The notes below the pieces were generated by a model, which saw nothing but the letters and a program-made list of their open reading frames with translations, did not search any database and was not told the DNA's origin. From positions 3,921,001 to 3,985,000 of the forward strand of contig JAYKKT010000088.1 of the NCBI GenBank assembly GCA_036023115.1: a stretch of DNA of 64,000 nt. Direction: 5' to 3'. This DNA is from Brasenia schreberi. Its lineage: Eukaryota > Streptophyta > Magnoliopsida > Nymphaeales > Cabombaceae. This document shows positions 1 through 12,900 of this stretch, piece by piece; position 1 is the first letter of the stretch, and each line of letters opens with the position of its first letter. The position numbers and the translations under genes are program-made.

Positions 1-687
1 AGGTCGGGTAAAACTCCCATATCTCCGTCCACAGGAAACCAATTTACTTGATTTTTAATGCACTAGAAATCTAACATCTATAACTTTCCAACAACATCAA
101 AATCAACAAAATCGGAATTTTGGTTGCTGAAATACAGGCTTATCTTTGAGTTTTTGTATTTCTGTGATAGAACTGTTTTGAAACAGTGAGTCAGTCTATT
201 TCAAATATTTAATCCAGATTCAATATCTTTTCAAATCAAGATCTGTAAAATGTTACAGATCCTTAGCACCATAGGCTTTGCCTAATAAAATTTTGGTGGT
301 TTTTGGAGGTCTGTAAGATATTCAGATCAATTCGGAAAATAAGCCCTAAAAACAGAACTTTCTGTTTTTCAGTACTTGTTCATTTCAAAGTCTTGAATCA
401 AGTGCACATACTACTTCTTTCACAAACAACAACTCTTCACGTGATTTGGAATTCATCTTGGTTTCAAAATTGAAATTCTCAAGCGCTTAGACTGACTCTT
501 GAGCATCGGTTTAAGAACGTCTAAAGCAAAAATAGTTCGCTTGCCCACAATCGCCTAAGAAGTCATATATTTTCAAAAACTTTGCTAGTTTTGCAAACTA
601 GTTGGCACGCTCACGCAAGCGTAGGTGTAGAAACTTTTATTTCAAGTTTTCTTTATAAACTTTGGAATGAGAATTTTCATGTCTACA
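1..687 (+). repeat. 3' part of left LTR of the LARD-like element
   Basis: This stretch aligns with 7303-7984 with scattered substitutions and small indels. It ends with TGTCTACA at 680-687, the CA end expected of an LTR. The remaining 1.57 kb of the LTR lies upstream of the window. Confidence 0.8.
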
Positions 688-690
688 GAA

Positions 691-713
691 ATGGCACGCT
701 CGGTGGGAGTCAA
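691..713 (+). other. Probable primer binding site of the LARD-like element
   Basis: Directly after the left LTR comes a short spacer and TGGCACGCTCGGTGGGAGTC. Starting in TGG three or four bases behind the LTR end is the usual layout of a site pairing with a tRNA 3' end (CCA). Which tRNA is used cannot be decided by eye. Confidence 0.6.
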
Positions 714-803
714 ACCTTAGAGAATTTCATTTCAAAAAGTGAAGTCCAAAAACTTTGTAAAAACGTGGTGTTTTTCAAACTGGTGCACAAAATTTTGAAA
801 ATA

Positions 804-1853
804 ATGTCTATGGATGATTTTGAGAACAAGCCGAGGAAATCCTGATCGAATGTTCCAATATGGTTTTCCAAATCCTCTAAAGCCCAAGAAGAGATGGCTG
901 CTATAAAGGAAATGTTTAGGAAGATCGATGCTCTAAGCCATGAGGCCAAGGCGCATTGATCACATGAAAGCTCATCTCGGGCACATAGAGAGAAAAATCA
1001 TGAAAAGAAAACCAAATCAAATCCAAAATTCGATGAAGGATATGAGGTTGGAGATGAAACCAGAGTGCGGATCAAGTCATCCAACCTTTCCAAGCACCCA
1101 AGCATCCCAAGTTCCAAGCAAAAACCAAAAAAAGATTTTTATAGTTCAAAAAGCCAAAAAAAGCTGGAAAATTTTCAAAAACCAAAAACACTTGAAAAAC
1201 AAAAAGTTGAAATTCCGAAAGTTGGGAATGAAGTCCACATTCCTAGGCACACACACAGAGTGGGGCATGAGATCCACACTCAACACACCTCACGAGAGGA
1301 TGAGAGTCGTATGCACCTAGGATGGGAAACAGACAGGAAACGGGAGCTCAAAGCCACGCATGAGTCACTCGAGGACGAGGCTTGCTCTCATCATAAAAAG
1401 GTAGACGAGCCGGAAAGAGGTATGTCCAAAACTCCTCCTCTAAACTCTCCTCTAGATGTAGGGTCATTGGATGCATCGACTCACACCCATGCACCCACAA
1501 ACCCACAAAACATGCCCAAAAGTAAAGATTTTCAAGGTGCGCCGAATGTCCTGCACCAAAAGGAATTTCAAAATAAAAAATCAAATAAAGATAAAAATGT
1601 GGTAGACATAGTTACTAAGGCATGCACTGATATCTTAGGAATACCCAACTCTACCGTGCAAACTTCCTCGAGCCTAGTCTTGTGCCATGAACCCAAGCCT
1701 ACCGCCCTAAACCCAAATAATCCATCCCTAGGGGTACCTCGAGCTGCACCTAAGGAGCATGTCAAACCCCTTTACCAATTAGAACCTAAGCCTAGGGTAT
1801 GTGGAAGCCCAAGTCTTCTACAACCCATCCATCCCAGCTCCAACCCAAAATAA
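804..1853 (+). pseudogene. Gag-like ORF of the LARD-like element, with two TGA stops
   Basis: One reading frame runs from ATG at 804 to the TAA near 1853, interrupted only by TGA at 843-845 and 957-959. The product would be about 350 residues. It opens MSMDDFENKPRKS, continues with a short charged helical stretch around EEMAAIKEMFRKID, then becomes a long lysine-, histidine-, serine- and proline-rich region. No CCHC knuckle, protease or polymerase motif is present. I do not recognise a family; its position just behind the primer binding site suggests a gag-type protein. Both stops sit where one C-to-T change in an arginine CGA codon would create TGA. An overlapping frame at 940-1320 is open but looks like a shadow. 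Confidence 0.45.
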
Positions 1854-4800
1854 AATGGGTATATACCCATGATGTGGACGATTCCAAGTTCCAAGCCCAT
1901 GAACTTTATAAAAACTTTTCAAAAATCAGAAAGCCTTAGAATATGATCTTAAACATGGGATATAAACCATACTAAGGATTAGGAGCAAAGAACTAAGGTA
2001 GGCTAGAACTCATCCTACCTAGAGCAAACCCGAGTCGATATGGATTGGGATATATCCCATCCATACCCCTTGAGCCACCACCTAAGACCACTTGGGTCAA
2101 GGGTGCCCCTAGAACCCACTAAAACCAAGACCCATGGCTTAGACCTCTCATTTTGAGTCTAATGCATGGAGTTTTCTTTGTAGGTTCAATGGAAGATCCC
2201 TCTTTTTCAAAAATAAAAAAAATTAGATATTCCCAAAACCAAAAAAATTGAAAAAACCTTCAAAATCCCAAAAACATTTGAAAAATCTGAAAATTTCAAA
2301 AAGAAATTTGTTTTCATTCATTCTCCCATTCTTCATTTGAGAAAAAGTTTCAAAAAGAAAGTTTTTTATAGGGATCCTTGAAATTGTGTTTTGAAAAAAA
2401 CAAAAAAATCAGAAAATTTCAAAAACTCCAAAAACAATGGCCATATACAAAACCAATTTCAAAATCCTTTCGAAGAATGTATATAATCCCAAGTCAAAAT
2501 TGTCCAAGCTAGTCATAGCTCTCTCTTACCTAGCACTATCCTAGAGTTTAATGCTTGAGAATTATCAAAGCAAGGAGGAAAGACCATGCCTCCAAGCTTC
2601 CCGAAATTCATAGAATCCTTGACTTGGAAATTTCATAGAAGGGGATTTTAGAGTGAGTCTAACCCATAGTGTGTGCATGTTTACATGAGCATCAAGCATG
2701 GCATTTTGAAGTCATATATTTGCATGAACAATATCGGGTCTAGACATTATCTTAGAACTCGAGTTTAAGGTTTGTGTTAAGACAAAGGGGCATGAGAGTT
2801 GACCCCTAAGTATCGAGCCATCATAGGCATGCCTCCATATGAATCAAATCTGAAACCTTCAAGGTTAATTCTAGGCCAACAAGATGCTACTCTCTCAATA
2901 GGCTTTTGAAAATGGGTTAAAAATTTGCACGATAATTTCCAAAAATCTTTCAAAAAGTTTATGGTAAATCCTCCAATTTTCAAAATCTCCAAAGTAAAGC
3001 TTTACATTCCAATTCATGTGAATGCATTGGGTGTTTTACTTGATAAATGTGAAGATGATATCCATAGGAAGTATGCCATTTTCGAAAACTCTATTGGCAT
3101 GTGAAAGAAATCACCAAGTCAGAGAAAATCGTGCTTAGTATAGGCTTCCAAAATTGAGACATTATTCCCCATGTCATGAAAGAGGGATAATGTCGACTGA
3201 ATCAAGCACTTGTTTGAAAATCCTATCCTATCCTAATGGGTAGGCTATATAAATGGCAGCTCCATTAAAGGAACAAGCCCTAGATCATGTAGCCAAATTG
3301 CCTCTTCGAGAAACATATCCCATACTTGATCAAATGCCCCATGAAGGCATATTTTCCAAATGAATTTCAAAGCCATGCTTTGACAAATTATTTTAAAATC
3401 AAGTATGAAAAATGTATTTTGAGGAAACAAAGAATAAAGGGGCAGGTATAAGAATCATCTTCATATCTCCCAGGAAAGAAGAAAAATCCCAAGTGCCATT
3501 CGACTAGATTTTGCATGTTCAAATGATGTTGCTAACTATGAAACACTCATACAAGGCCTAAAAATTTCAAAAATCTAGGGTCTCGTGCATTAAAATCTTT
3601 GGAGATTATATGCTTGTTACAAACAAGTTTCGAAAATTTGGCATTTCAAGAATGAAAATTCATCAAGAATTGGCCATTAGAGTGGCCGGTTCTTTCAAAA
3701 CATGCCCAATGGGCACTCACGATTTAGAATGCTTGCCAAAATGACCAAAATTGTATTAAAAAGCCTTGGTTTCAAGACATTGAAATTTTTTAGAAAGGGA
3801 GGATTTCCCAAATTTGCTTCTTCGAAAGATCAAAGTTTTGATTGGAAAAATTTTAAACCCTACATATGACTTTGAAAAGAAAAATTTTCAGCATCTTGTT
3901 GATACGAAAACCTTGATATGGTTAAGACACAATACATGAATTCCGCGAGAATGTGGAGATCATGTCAATTCAAATATGATGGCCATGAAGATCACTTAGG
4001 GCTGGTTATGTTGGTCCATCCTTAAGCAAAAATTTATCATGATCATATTAGAAATATCATAATTGTCAAATGCATGGACATGTCATTTCATCGTCCACCT
4101 AGAATTCCCTTTGAAAATCCATGGCCCTTCACCTTGAGGCCGTGTGATATCATAGACTCATATCAAACTAGGGGCATTAAAATTGCATCCCCTAGACATA
4201 TTCATAAAGACTCAATTTCATAGAACATGTATCTCCATCATATCATGTGGTAAATTTCATATTGTCATCATTTCATAAAGCATGTATTCCCATTGTATCA
4301 CATGGAGTACATTTTTACATGTCATGCATCACATTCACCCAAAGAAGCCTAAAAAGGTGGCAACCCAAGTAGGATTGTCCCTATGTCATAAAAAGGACAA
4401 CAAAACTCGATAATACATCTTGATTGATTGATGTTACGGGTAGAAATTTAGTAGACCCCGAAAATGCCCAATACTTGGAAGGGTCTATGTTAAATTTTTT
4501 CGAAAAGACTTTTAAAAATCGAGTTCCTTTGAAACTTCTTGAAAGAATGATCAAGATTGATTGTATGACCCTGAATGAGGGAATTGACGCTTTACGAAAA
4601 GTAGAGTTTTCAAAATCAAATTGGTGACATTTCAAAAATCCTTGGCTTACAAAATGAAGCCTTGTTCAAAATAGCAAAATATTTTCAAATGGTAGATGCT
4701 ATTAAGAAATGGGATGATCTTTGTTGAATCGAGTAACCAAAGGGATAAGCCTTTCCCATTTTACTTCTCTCTCCAAAAAGGAAAATTGGGAATGTTCAAA

Positions 4801-5718
4801 CGAAAAATAAAAGACAAAGAGAATATAAAAACTCCTCGAAAAAGAAGTCTTCTTCGAAAAGAAAAGGGAATAGAAAAACTTCTTCAAAAGGAGTCTTCTC
4901 TTTGAAAGAAAAAAAAGAAAAGAGAATGCAAAAACTCCTCTTAGAAGAAGTTTTCCCCAAGTAGACAGAGGGAACACAAAAACTTCTTCAAAAGAAGTCT
5001 TCTCTTGAAAAAGAAAAAAAAAGAAGAAGAAAGAAAAAAAGGAAAAAGCCAAAGCTCAAACAGAGCAATTTTCTGACTCTTTGCCTTAAACCACAGGATG
5101 CTTCAGAAGGGACCGTGGTAACTCCTTACCATGTCCCCACAGTTTATCCCAATAGAAAAAGGTTCAACCATGAAAATCCTAAAGTAGGAATAGAACCTAC
5201 TCATTTGGATTTCATTTTGTTTGAGAATTAGATTTTGTTTTGTGAGAAATGGAACTTTGAAATGTTTTCCAAAATTTTTTATCAAAAACCTCTACCAAGT
5301 AGTAGATGTCGAAACCCAAATGAAAGGAAGTATGAAAAATTGGAAGTCCTTTTGATGGAAGATAAAAGGAGTTCCTTTTGAAAAGTTTTTGAAAACCCAA
5401 AATGTCAAGATACATGGAAAATTTCTGCTTGGGGCAGCTGACCTTTAAAGGCTCTCTCCAAGCTCAAAAACCCAAAAAATGGACTCTCCCAAAAACCTCA
5501 CCTCACTCATACCATGCATGCATTCAAAAGTCATTTCATGCATGATCATTCCACATATAGGAAAAAGTCCCTTTTGGCTGGAAATCCCTCTCCTAAGATC
5601 CAAGAAAAGGAGTTTACGAAATGAAGGATTCATTTATATTCTCAAAGAAATTTGGAAAGTAAATTCATAAAAGGGTATTTCTTCTTTGCCATTATCAAAA
5701 TCAATTTGGATAAATGCC
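1854..5718 (+). other. Internal non-coding part of the LARD-like element
   Basis: This 3.9 kb has only short open frames and many short runs of the type TTTCAAAAA. I searched both strands by eye for reverse transcriptase, integrase and RNase H motifs and saw none. It appears to be structural filler of the element rather than a gene. Confidence 0.6.
4827..5040 (+). repeat. Four imperfect tandem units of about 50 bp, purine-rich
   Basis: Units begin at 4827, 4874, 4930 and 4978, each with AAAAACT(C/T)CT followed by an A-rich stretch and GAAGT(C/T)TTC. Unit length is 47-56 bp. Each unit is partly self-complementary (AACTTCTTC against GAAGTCTTC), so short hairpins are possible. The array ends in a GA-rich tail. 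Confidence 0.7.
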
Positions 5719-5731
5719 AAAGAGGGGCATC
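5719..5731 (+). other. Polypurine tract of the LARD-like element
   Basis: AAAGAGGGGCATC lies immediately before TGTAAACA, the first bases of the right LTR. This is the expected place for the plus-strand primer of reverse transcription. Confidence 0.7.
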
Positions 5732-7984
5732 TGTAAACACCCAAAATTATAAAATCTTTTCAAAAACTCCTGAATTTCCAAAAACCAGTTTAAAACCTTT
5801 ATGAACCTTTAAATTCAAAAACACCCCAAATTTTAAAGTTTAAACATTTGGAGAAATACTTTAAGGTTTTAAATTCGAGTTAAAATAGCCTCTGAATTTC
5901 GAAGCAGATGAGATCCAATCCAAGCCCAGATTCAGATTGATTCAAAAGCAGAGAAGATAAAGTTGAAGCCCGATCAAGTTAAAATGCTATCCCATTTCAT
6001 CCAAGACAAGAGGAAATCAAGGTGGAATGTGAGTCATTCAAAAAACAAGTTCAAGCATGACCGAATTGATTTGGAAAACATAGCTAGGTCCGACCAAGAG
6101 CATTGGATCAAGTTGCAAAGAAATGCCAAGGTGAACTAAGATCGGTTGCATCAAAGGCCTAATGGGACACATTCAAGCTCAAGACATGGCACCCTAAACC
6201 AGCCCACGTGGGGCTGATCCAAGTCACCATGGAAGGAACCAAGTTTCATCAAAATGATCAAGCTAAAGTGCATCCACCTCAAGTTCGTGACACTCTAGCC
6301 GGTTGAAGCTAGGACCAAGAGTGGAGCCTAGGCAAGGCCGATCACACCCAAGACCAGCCCACATGGGGCTGGTCCAAGTCAACACAAGGTGGACCACTTG
6401 TATTAGATCAAGTGGATCAAGAAAGCAAGGGAGCTGGACCAAAAACCCACCCCATGGAAGGGGCTAGAAACCAGCCCCCTTGGCCTATAAAAGGGGCCAA
6501 GGGGGGGCGAGTTTCAGGATGCTATGTCTTTATCTCTCATCAATTGAAGGGGTCTTGGGACTGATCTTGGGGCATCAAGAGGGTCTGCAACAAAGAAAAA
6601 AACGTGAGCTGAGAGTGAAGGGAAAGAGAGGGGAAAAAGAGGGTAGACATAGGAGGGAGATTGTGTGAGAGTTTGAAGCAAAGGAGAAGAAGAGTTGGCC
6701 GGATTCAACTCTTGGAATTCTGACCGATCGGAGGCAAAACCTGTAAGTGTTTCCTTCATTGTTTTAAAATTCTTCTTCCATATTAATTCAATTGAATTTG
6801 GTTGTATTAATGGAGCAAATCCTCTCCCCACGTTGTAATAGTGATTAGATTTGATGCCTTCATTTACATTTACAGAATTTTCACTATTGCACACACACAC
6901 TCTATGTGTTTGATGATATTTCTACCCCAATATATGTTATAGACACTCTATACTTCTAATCCCCTCTATGCTTAAGCTAATAAGTACTTTCAATTCCTTT
7001 ACTTTTAGCCATTTAAATTCAGAGTAGAGTTGTTGCAATTTGCTTTGGTGTGAGTTTGCATCATTATGTTCATAAAACGGAAAACAGTATTTCAACATCT
7101 GTGCATCTGTTCCTTCCTACAATTTTCATTCTGTGATTCTTGCTCCGATTCGATTGAAATTAAGCACACATACTCTACACATCCTAGGTCACTTTAAATA
7201 AAATTAGAAAGATTTTAGGATTGCCCAATCCCATAATAAAACTAGAAAAGGACTGAAGGATTTTCTGAATCACGTTTTGCACAATCGGATTCCCTGAAAT
7301 AGAGGTCATGTAAAAATCCGATATCTCTGTCCACAGGAATCCAATTTACTTGATTTTTGATGAACTAAAAAGCTAACATCTATAGCTTTCCAACAACATC
7401 AAAATCATCAAAATCAGAATTCTGGTTACAGAAATATAGGCTCATCTTTGAGTCTTTGTATTTCTGTGATAGAACTGTTGTGAGCCAATGAGTTAGTCTG
7501 CTTTAAACATTTAATCCAGATTTAATACATTTCCAAATCAAAATCTGTAAAGTGCTACAGATCCTTAGCACCATAAGCTTTGCCTGATAAAATTTTGATA
7601 GTTTTTGGATGTAAGGTATTCAGATTAATTCGAGAAAAAGCCCTAAAAATAGAACTTTTTGTTTTTGAGGACTTGTTCATTTCAAACTCTTGAATCAAGT
7701 GCACATACTACTTCTTTCACAAACACCAACTCTTCATGTGATTTGGAGTTCATCTTGGTTTCAAAATTGAAATTCCCAAGCGCTTAGACTGACTCTTGAG
7801 CATCGATTCAAGAAGGTCTAAATCGAAAAGAGTTTGCTTGCCCACAATCGCCTAAGAAGTCATATATTTTCAAAAACTTTGCTAGTTTTACAAACTAGTT
7901 GGCACGCTCGCACAAGCATAGGTGTGGAAATTTTCATTTCATATTTTCTTTATAAACTTCGGAATGAGAATTTTTATGTCTACA
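5732..7984 (+). repeat. Right LTR of the LARD-like element, 2253 bp
   Basis: It starts TGTAAACA after the purine tract and ends TGTCTACA, so it has canonical TG and CA ends. Only its last 682 bp can be compared with the left copy inside this window. A good TATA box (TATAAAAG, 6486-6493) marks the likely U3/R boundary. Open frames inside it are short and look incidental. Confidence 0.8.
6486..6493 (+). promoter_or_regulatory. TATA box in right LTR
   Basis: TATAAAAG followed by a GC-rich stretch. Transcription would be expected to start about 30 bp downstream, near 6515-6525. Confidence 0.55.
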
Positions 7985-8533
7985 ATGGCCACTAGCTAAT
8001 GGCTTGGGCTCCCTTTGGCTAGTTGTCAGCTTCCTACTTCCTATTCTTCTTCTTTTTTTTGCCTTCGGCCGAACTCGGCCGATCTCCTGCTGTGGTCGTC
8101 TGGCCTTTGGCAGAACCTAACCAATCTGTTTCTTTTGTCAATTCTGGCCAATCTTCTACTTCGACCTTCTCACCTGCGACAAAACTTAACTGATCTTGTC
8201 TCTTTTCCCGACTTTGGTCAATCGTATGCTTCGATCGTCTAGCCTTTGGCAGAACTTGGACGATATTGTCTTGATGACTGTGTTAGGCTACATATTGTGA
8301 ATTGAGAAAGTCGACCATATTTGTCTGACAAAAAATAGGGTGTTCTCCTTCTCATCTTCTTCTCTCTTGTTCTTTATTTTTTCTTTTACAAAAACATAAG
8401 GTTTCTCACCATTTCTCTTATGTGTGCTTCAATGTGCTTTTCTATATTTATAGAGCATCACCTGGCTCCTCCTCTCAGATATCGAAGTCGGGCATTATGT
8501 TTTTGGAGCTCTTATCTAATCGTTACATAATAT
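7985..8533 (-). repeat. Old minus-strand Copia-type LTR and leader ('family B'), part 1
   Basis: Read on the minus strand, about 8300-8533 matches the plus-strand LTR at 57.7-58.0 kb. Both share the run GGAGGA(A)GAGCCAGG(C/T)G(C/A)TGCTCTATAAAT around the TATA box. The part at 8020-8290 resembles the leader at 61.3-61.56 kb, for example CCTTTGGCAGAACCTAAC on the plus strand. The LTR is interrupted at 8533 by the Copia element inserted there and resumes at 14283. Confidence 0.6.
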
Positions 8534-9027
8534 TGTTACAGACATTACAATACCCATTCTCGGCAACTCAGCCCGGCAACGGTTGGACTGACCATCTAGA
8601 CCGTTACCATTGTAAGAGTTATAATTGAGGCCTGTAACCACCGGACCGTTACCAGATTTTTCAGTAACAGTCCAGATAAGATCACCGCTCCAGATGCGGG
8701 AAGCTGCAGTTGGATTAACTGGGAAAGAGGGAGCACACACACACTACTCTATAAATACAGAGTAGCGTATATGGGAAATAAATAACAACAAATATAACTT
8801 TCTCCGAAAAACTCCACTGTGTGGAAACCTCAAATTAAGAGTAGTGTATACGGGAAATACATAACAACAAATACAACTTTCCCTTAAAAACTCCACTGTG
8901 TGGAAACCTCAAATAAAAAAGACTCACCTTCTGTTTCGGTGGAGATGTACCTGAGTAAACCAAAGGCAGAGAACCTAAAGCTTGCGAGAAGTCGAAATCC
9001 GGCAGCCGACCATGAAAGATTCTACCA
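8534..9027 (+). repeat. Left LTR of Copia 1, with internal tandem duplication
   Basis: Starts TGTTACAGAC and ends CTACCA. It is 114 bp longer than the right LTR. Most of the excess is a 79-bp tandem duplication (8759-8837 and 8838-8916) just downstream of the TATA box (TATAAATA near 8751). A smaller block around 8645-8670 is also absent from the right LTR. Confidence 0.8.
8759..8916 (+). repeat. 79-bp tandem duplication inside Copia 1 left LTR
   Basis: Two copies begin AGAGTAG(C/T)GTAT and both end near CTGTGTGGAAACCTCAAAT. They differ at a few positions. The right LTR has one copy, so the duplication arose after insertion or in one LTR only. Confidence 0.8.
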
Positions 9028-9028
9028 T

Positions 9029-9041
9029 TTGGTATCAGAGC
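9029..9041 (+). other. Primer binding site of Copia 1
   Basis: TTGGTATCAGAGC directly after the LTR is complementary to the 3' end of plant initiator tRNA-Met, the usual primer for Copia elements. Confidence 0.85.
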
Positions 9042-9968
9042 AAGGTTCGTTGTTGACCCTGCAAAAAAAATAGGTACGCTTACTTTTTGAGAAAAGAGAG
9101 ATAGGAGGGAAAAAAAGAGAGTCGTGAAAGGGAAAGGCCAGAAATCGGCAAAAGCCGAGAAAGGTGCGGAGGACCATAGGCCCAACGCGGAGCCCAACTC
9201 CGCCTCGACTCACTTTTTCTCTCTCTCTCTCTCGCATTTCTCTCTCCTCAGGGTTTTATATCCTTTGAAAACCGCTGGTCGAAACCGACGGTTTTTTGAA
9301 ACTGCCAGCGGGCCTCGTGCAGTGGACTGAAAAGTCTATTCTGTCCGAACAGTTATTACAAAACTGTCACTAGACAAAATTATGAAAATATCCAGATATT
9401 TTTGGGTAAAAAGATTATTTTGCCCTTATTGAGTGAAATGTCGGTTTTACCCTCTAGTAGTTTGTGAAAATTATGAAATACCAGGCTTTAGTTTTACATT
9501 ACTGCCCTTCCCAATTTGAGTTAATTTTCTTTCTGCTATTGTGTCCCTATACTTTTGAAAATTTACAGATTCAGGTTGAGGGTTAAAATTACAGTTTTAA
9601 CCCTGATTAGTTACGAATTTTACAAAAATACTAAAGAGTAATTTTACGAGTTTGTCCTTAGGCTTTTCAAAAATTTCAAAAGTAGACAGATACTTAAAAT
9701 TATAGTTTTGCAAAAATGTGTTTAGTATTGTTTAAAAAATGCTAAAGGTAGAAATTTTTGGGAAAATTACAAATTTATCCCAAGTAGTTTATAAAATGTG
9801 TTTAGTATGTTTTTATGATATTATGCATTGTTCTAACATGGTCTTTGCTATATGTGTTTATTGCTTTATGTTTATTTCCTTTTTAAACCGTTTGATTGTT
9901 ATAATTGCTAAACACATAAAAATGAGTTCAAGAATATGTGTCTGAATTGACAAAAACTGAGAAACTAA

Positions 9969-12900
9969 ACAATTTGAACTTCCAAACATGAAAGAGGAGA
10001 ATCCCGCTTACTCTAACACTTGAGGGTGTTGAGTACATACTAAAGGAAACCATGAGCCCGTCACCACCAGACGCAACTCAGCAACAAATAGAAATGTATA
10101 AAATATTTCTAAAAGATGACACCATAGCAAGGACAATCATGTTGACCTACATGTAGGATGACTTGATTAGGATCTTTGAAGAATATGAGACTGTCAAAGA
10201 GCTGTTTGATTCAATAACAGCTAAGTATGATACAACTACAAAATTACATGTGCAGTTACTAATACAAAAGTACAACTCCTTCAAAATGAGAGAAGAAGAT
10301 AATATAGTAGAACATGTAAACAATATGTTAGTAATGGCTAGGGACTTAGTCATTGCAAAATCTGTCATCCTAGAACCGGTGCAGATATCAACTATATTAA
10401 ATAGTCTACCCTCTTCATTGAACATGGTCACCACTGTCCTCAAATTAGGGCTAGAGATTAACCTTTCTGAATTGCTCCTGAAACTAACAATAGAGGAAAA
10501 ACATATGAATAAAAACAAGAAAGAGAAATTGCTTGTAAAAGATAAGATAGGGCTAGCTCCAAATCCAACCAGAAGAAAAATAAACCAAACAAGAAGTTTG
10601 GCAAGAATAACTTTCAAGAGGGACCGTCGTAACAAAAGAGGTAGAGGAAACAACCCACAGCGCGGACAGTCAGAGAAGCAAGATATAATTTGCATGATTT
10701 CAGAGTGTTTATACATTGACCGCTCGGTAACAGGTTGGTGGATGGACTTTGGAGCTACATGACACATCTCAAAGACCAAGAAAGAGGCAATGAATATGAA
10801 GGAATACAACCTAGGCGAACATCAAGTCTACATGGTTAACAATACCTTCTTGGATGTTTTGGGTACTGGGTCCTTTAGAATTTATGTACATGGTAAACCG
10901 ATTATATTAACTGATGTATTAATTGTACCATCTATAAGGCGCAATCTGATCTCGGTCCCTGCCTTAGTAAAGAAATGTTTTGAAGTTAGGTTTATTCCTC
11001 GTAAGGTGACTATGGGAAAGCATGAGAGAATATTATTTTCTGGAGAATTTGATGTAGAGCATGGACTGTTTAAATTCTGTGATAATGAAATTGGTACTTC
11101 TTCTGCTTATATTGATTGTGCCTTTACTGTGTATGTGAATATGTGGCATAAACGCCTTGGGCATATAAATCTAGAAAAGTTTAGGAAATTATTAAACTTT
11201 GACTTACTGCCTGGATTTGAGGAAAATACTTTCAACAAGTGTGAAGCTTGTATACAAGGAAAGTTTTTTCCAAGGAATCAACAAGGGCAACAACCCCGTT
11301 GGAGGCTATTCACTCGAATTTATATGGACCTTTTAGAGTAAAGTCACATCATGGAAATGGTCATTTTATAACCTTTATCGATGATTACTCTAGATATATG
11401 TATTTATATCTTTTGGCACATAAATTTGAGGCACTAGATGCTTTTAAAGAATATAAACAAGAAGTAAAAAATCAATTAGGGCATTCAATCAATGTCTTAA
11501 GATAAGATAGATGTGGTGAATATACCTCGGCAGAATTTTTTGAATTATGTAAAGACTTTGGTATTGCAAAGCAAAATACAATGCCCAGAACACCTCAACA
11601 AAATGATGTAGCTGAGAGATACAACAGAATTTTATTGAATATGAAAAGGTCAATGTTGCTTGATGTCTCTCTATCAAGGGTATTTTGGGGAGAAGCATTA
11701 AGTACAATGGTTTACATACTCAATAGAGTACCATGTAAAGTTGTATTCACTACACCATATGAGATGTGGTTTGGAAGAAAACCCAACCTAGGTCATCTCA
11801 AGAGGTGGGGATCTGTTGCATATGTAAAGATCCTTGATCAGTCTAGACACAAGCTAGACAGTAGGTCCTTAAGATGTATATTCATTGGATATCCAAAAGG
11901 TTCAAAAGGATATCGGTTTTATTATAAGGACCACAGACTAATTGAAAGCAGAAATGTTGAATTCTTAGAAGATACTAAGAATGATATCCTGGAAAACAAT
12001 GATGAATGTGATAATGATCTAGCAGATTTAGATCAATCATCTTTTGAGCCCATAGAAGATATTCCTGAAACAACCGAAACCTTAAGTGAACATAAAAGGC
12101 CAAGGGCTACTCTGTCCTACTTAAAGGATTATTACACTTATCTTATAGAAGAAGTGTGCAATTCGATGGATTTGAATAAGTTGACTGATAACTTTACTTA
12201 TCAGCAAGCTATGAACTCATCTGAAACATCATACTGGGGAAAAACCATGGATGAGGAAATTGAATCAATTGAGAAAAACCAGGTTTGAGAATTGGCTGAT
12301 TTGCTAAAAGAAAGAAAAGTCATAGGCTGTAAATGGGTTCTGAAAAAGGAATAATGGTACAATCGATAAGTTTAAAGCGAGGTTGGTTGAGATAGATTAT
12401 GTTGAGACATATTCTCCAGTTGCGAAATTTGCATCCATACGAATAATCTTGACAATATCTGCATACTATGATTTGGACTTACGTCAATTAGATGTAAAGA
12501 CAACATTTCTAAACAGAGATTTAGATGAAATCATATATATGCAGCAGTTCGAAGGATTTGTGGTTGAAGGCCAAGAAGATAAAGTATATAGGTTCAGAAA
12601 ATCTCTATATGGCCTGAAACAGTTACCTCGCCAATGGTATTTGACTTTTCAAAATGCCATTATAGAACTTGGGTTTGTGGCTAATAAACTTGATCACTGT
12701 GTATATGTCTGGAACAGTGGGAGCCACTTTGCCATCTTATCATTATATGTAGATGACATATTGTTGACTGGAAATGATAACGAGATGATTCTCAAAACCA
12801 AGTCATGGTTAAATTCAAAGTTCCAAATGAAGGATATGGGGGAAGCATCCTATATCTTGGGAATAAAGATCTCTTGAGATAGAGAATCTAGACTCTTATG

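Larger units (their letters stand above)
1..7984 (+). mobile_element. Non-autonomous long-LTR retrotransposon (LARD-like), 5' end outside window
   Basis: Bases 1-687 are repeated at 7303-7984, about nine in ten bases identical by eye. The right repeat can be followed back to TGTAAACA at 5732, directly after a purine tract, and both copies end in TGTCTACA. That gives LTRs of about 2.25 kb around a 5.0 kb internal part. I find no protease, integrase, reverse transcriptase or RNase H on either strand inside. Only one gag-like reading frame is visible. A long LTR pair with little coding content is the definition of a LARD, which must be mobilised by a relative. The LTR start and purine tract resemble plant Ty3 elements, but without pol genes this is inference. 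The left LTR is cut by the window edge, so the target duplication cannot be checked. Confidence 0.8.

Noticed and set aside
940..1320. Open frame in the LARD-like element overlapping the gag-like ORF
   Set aside because: Its sequence is the +1 shadow of the longer frame at 804-1853, and it has no recognisable motif.
4702..5052. Minus-strand frame rich in Phe and Leu, looking like a membrane protein
   Set aside because: It is the complement of the A- and GA-rich tandem array; the hydrophobic pattern is a composition artefact.
10147..10809. Minus-strand 220-residue hydrophobic frame
   Set aside because: It lies opposite the Copia gag frame, which has clear homology; this is a shadow.
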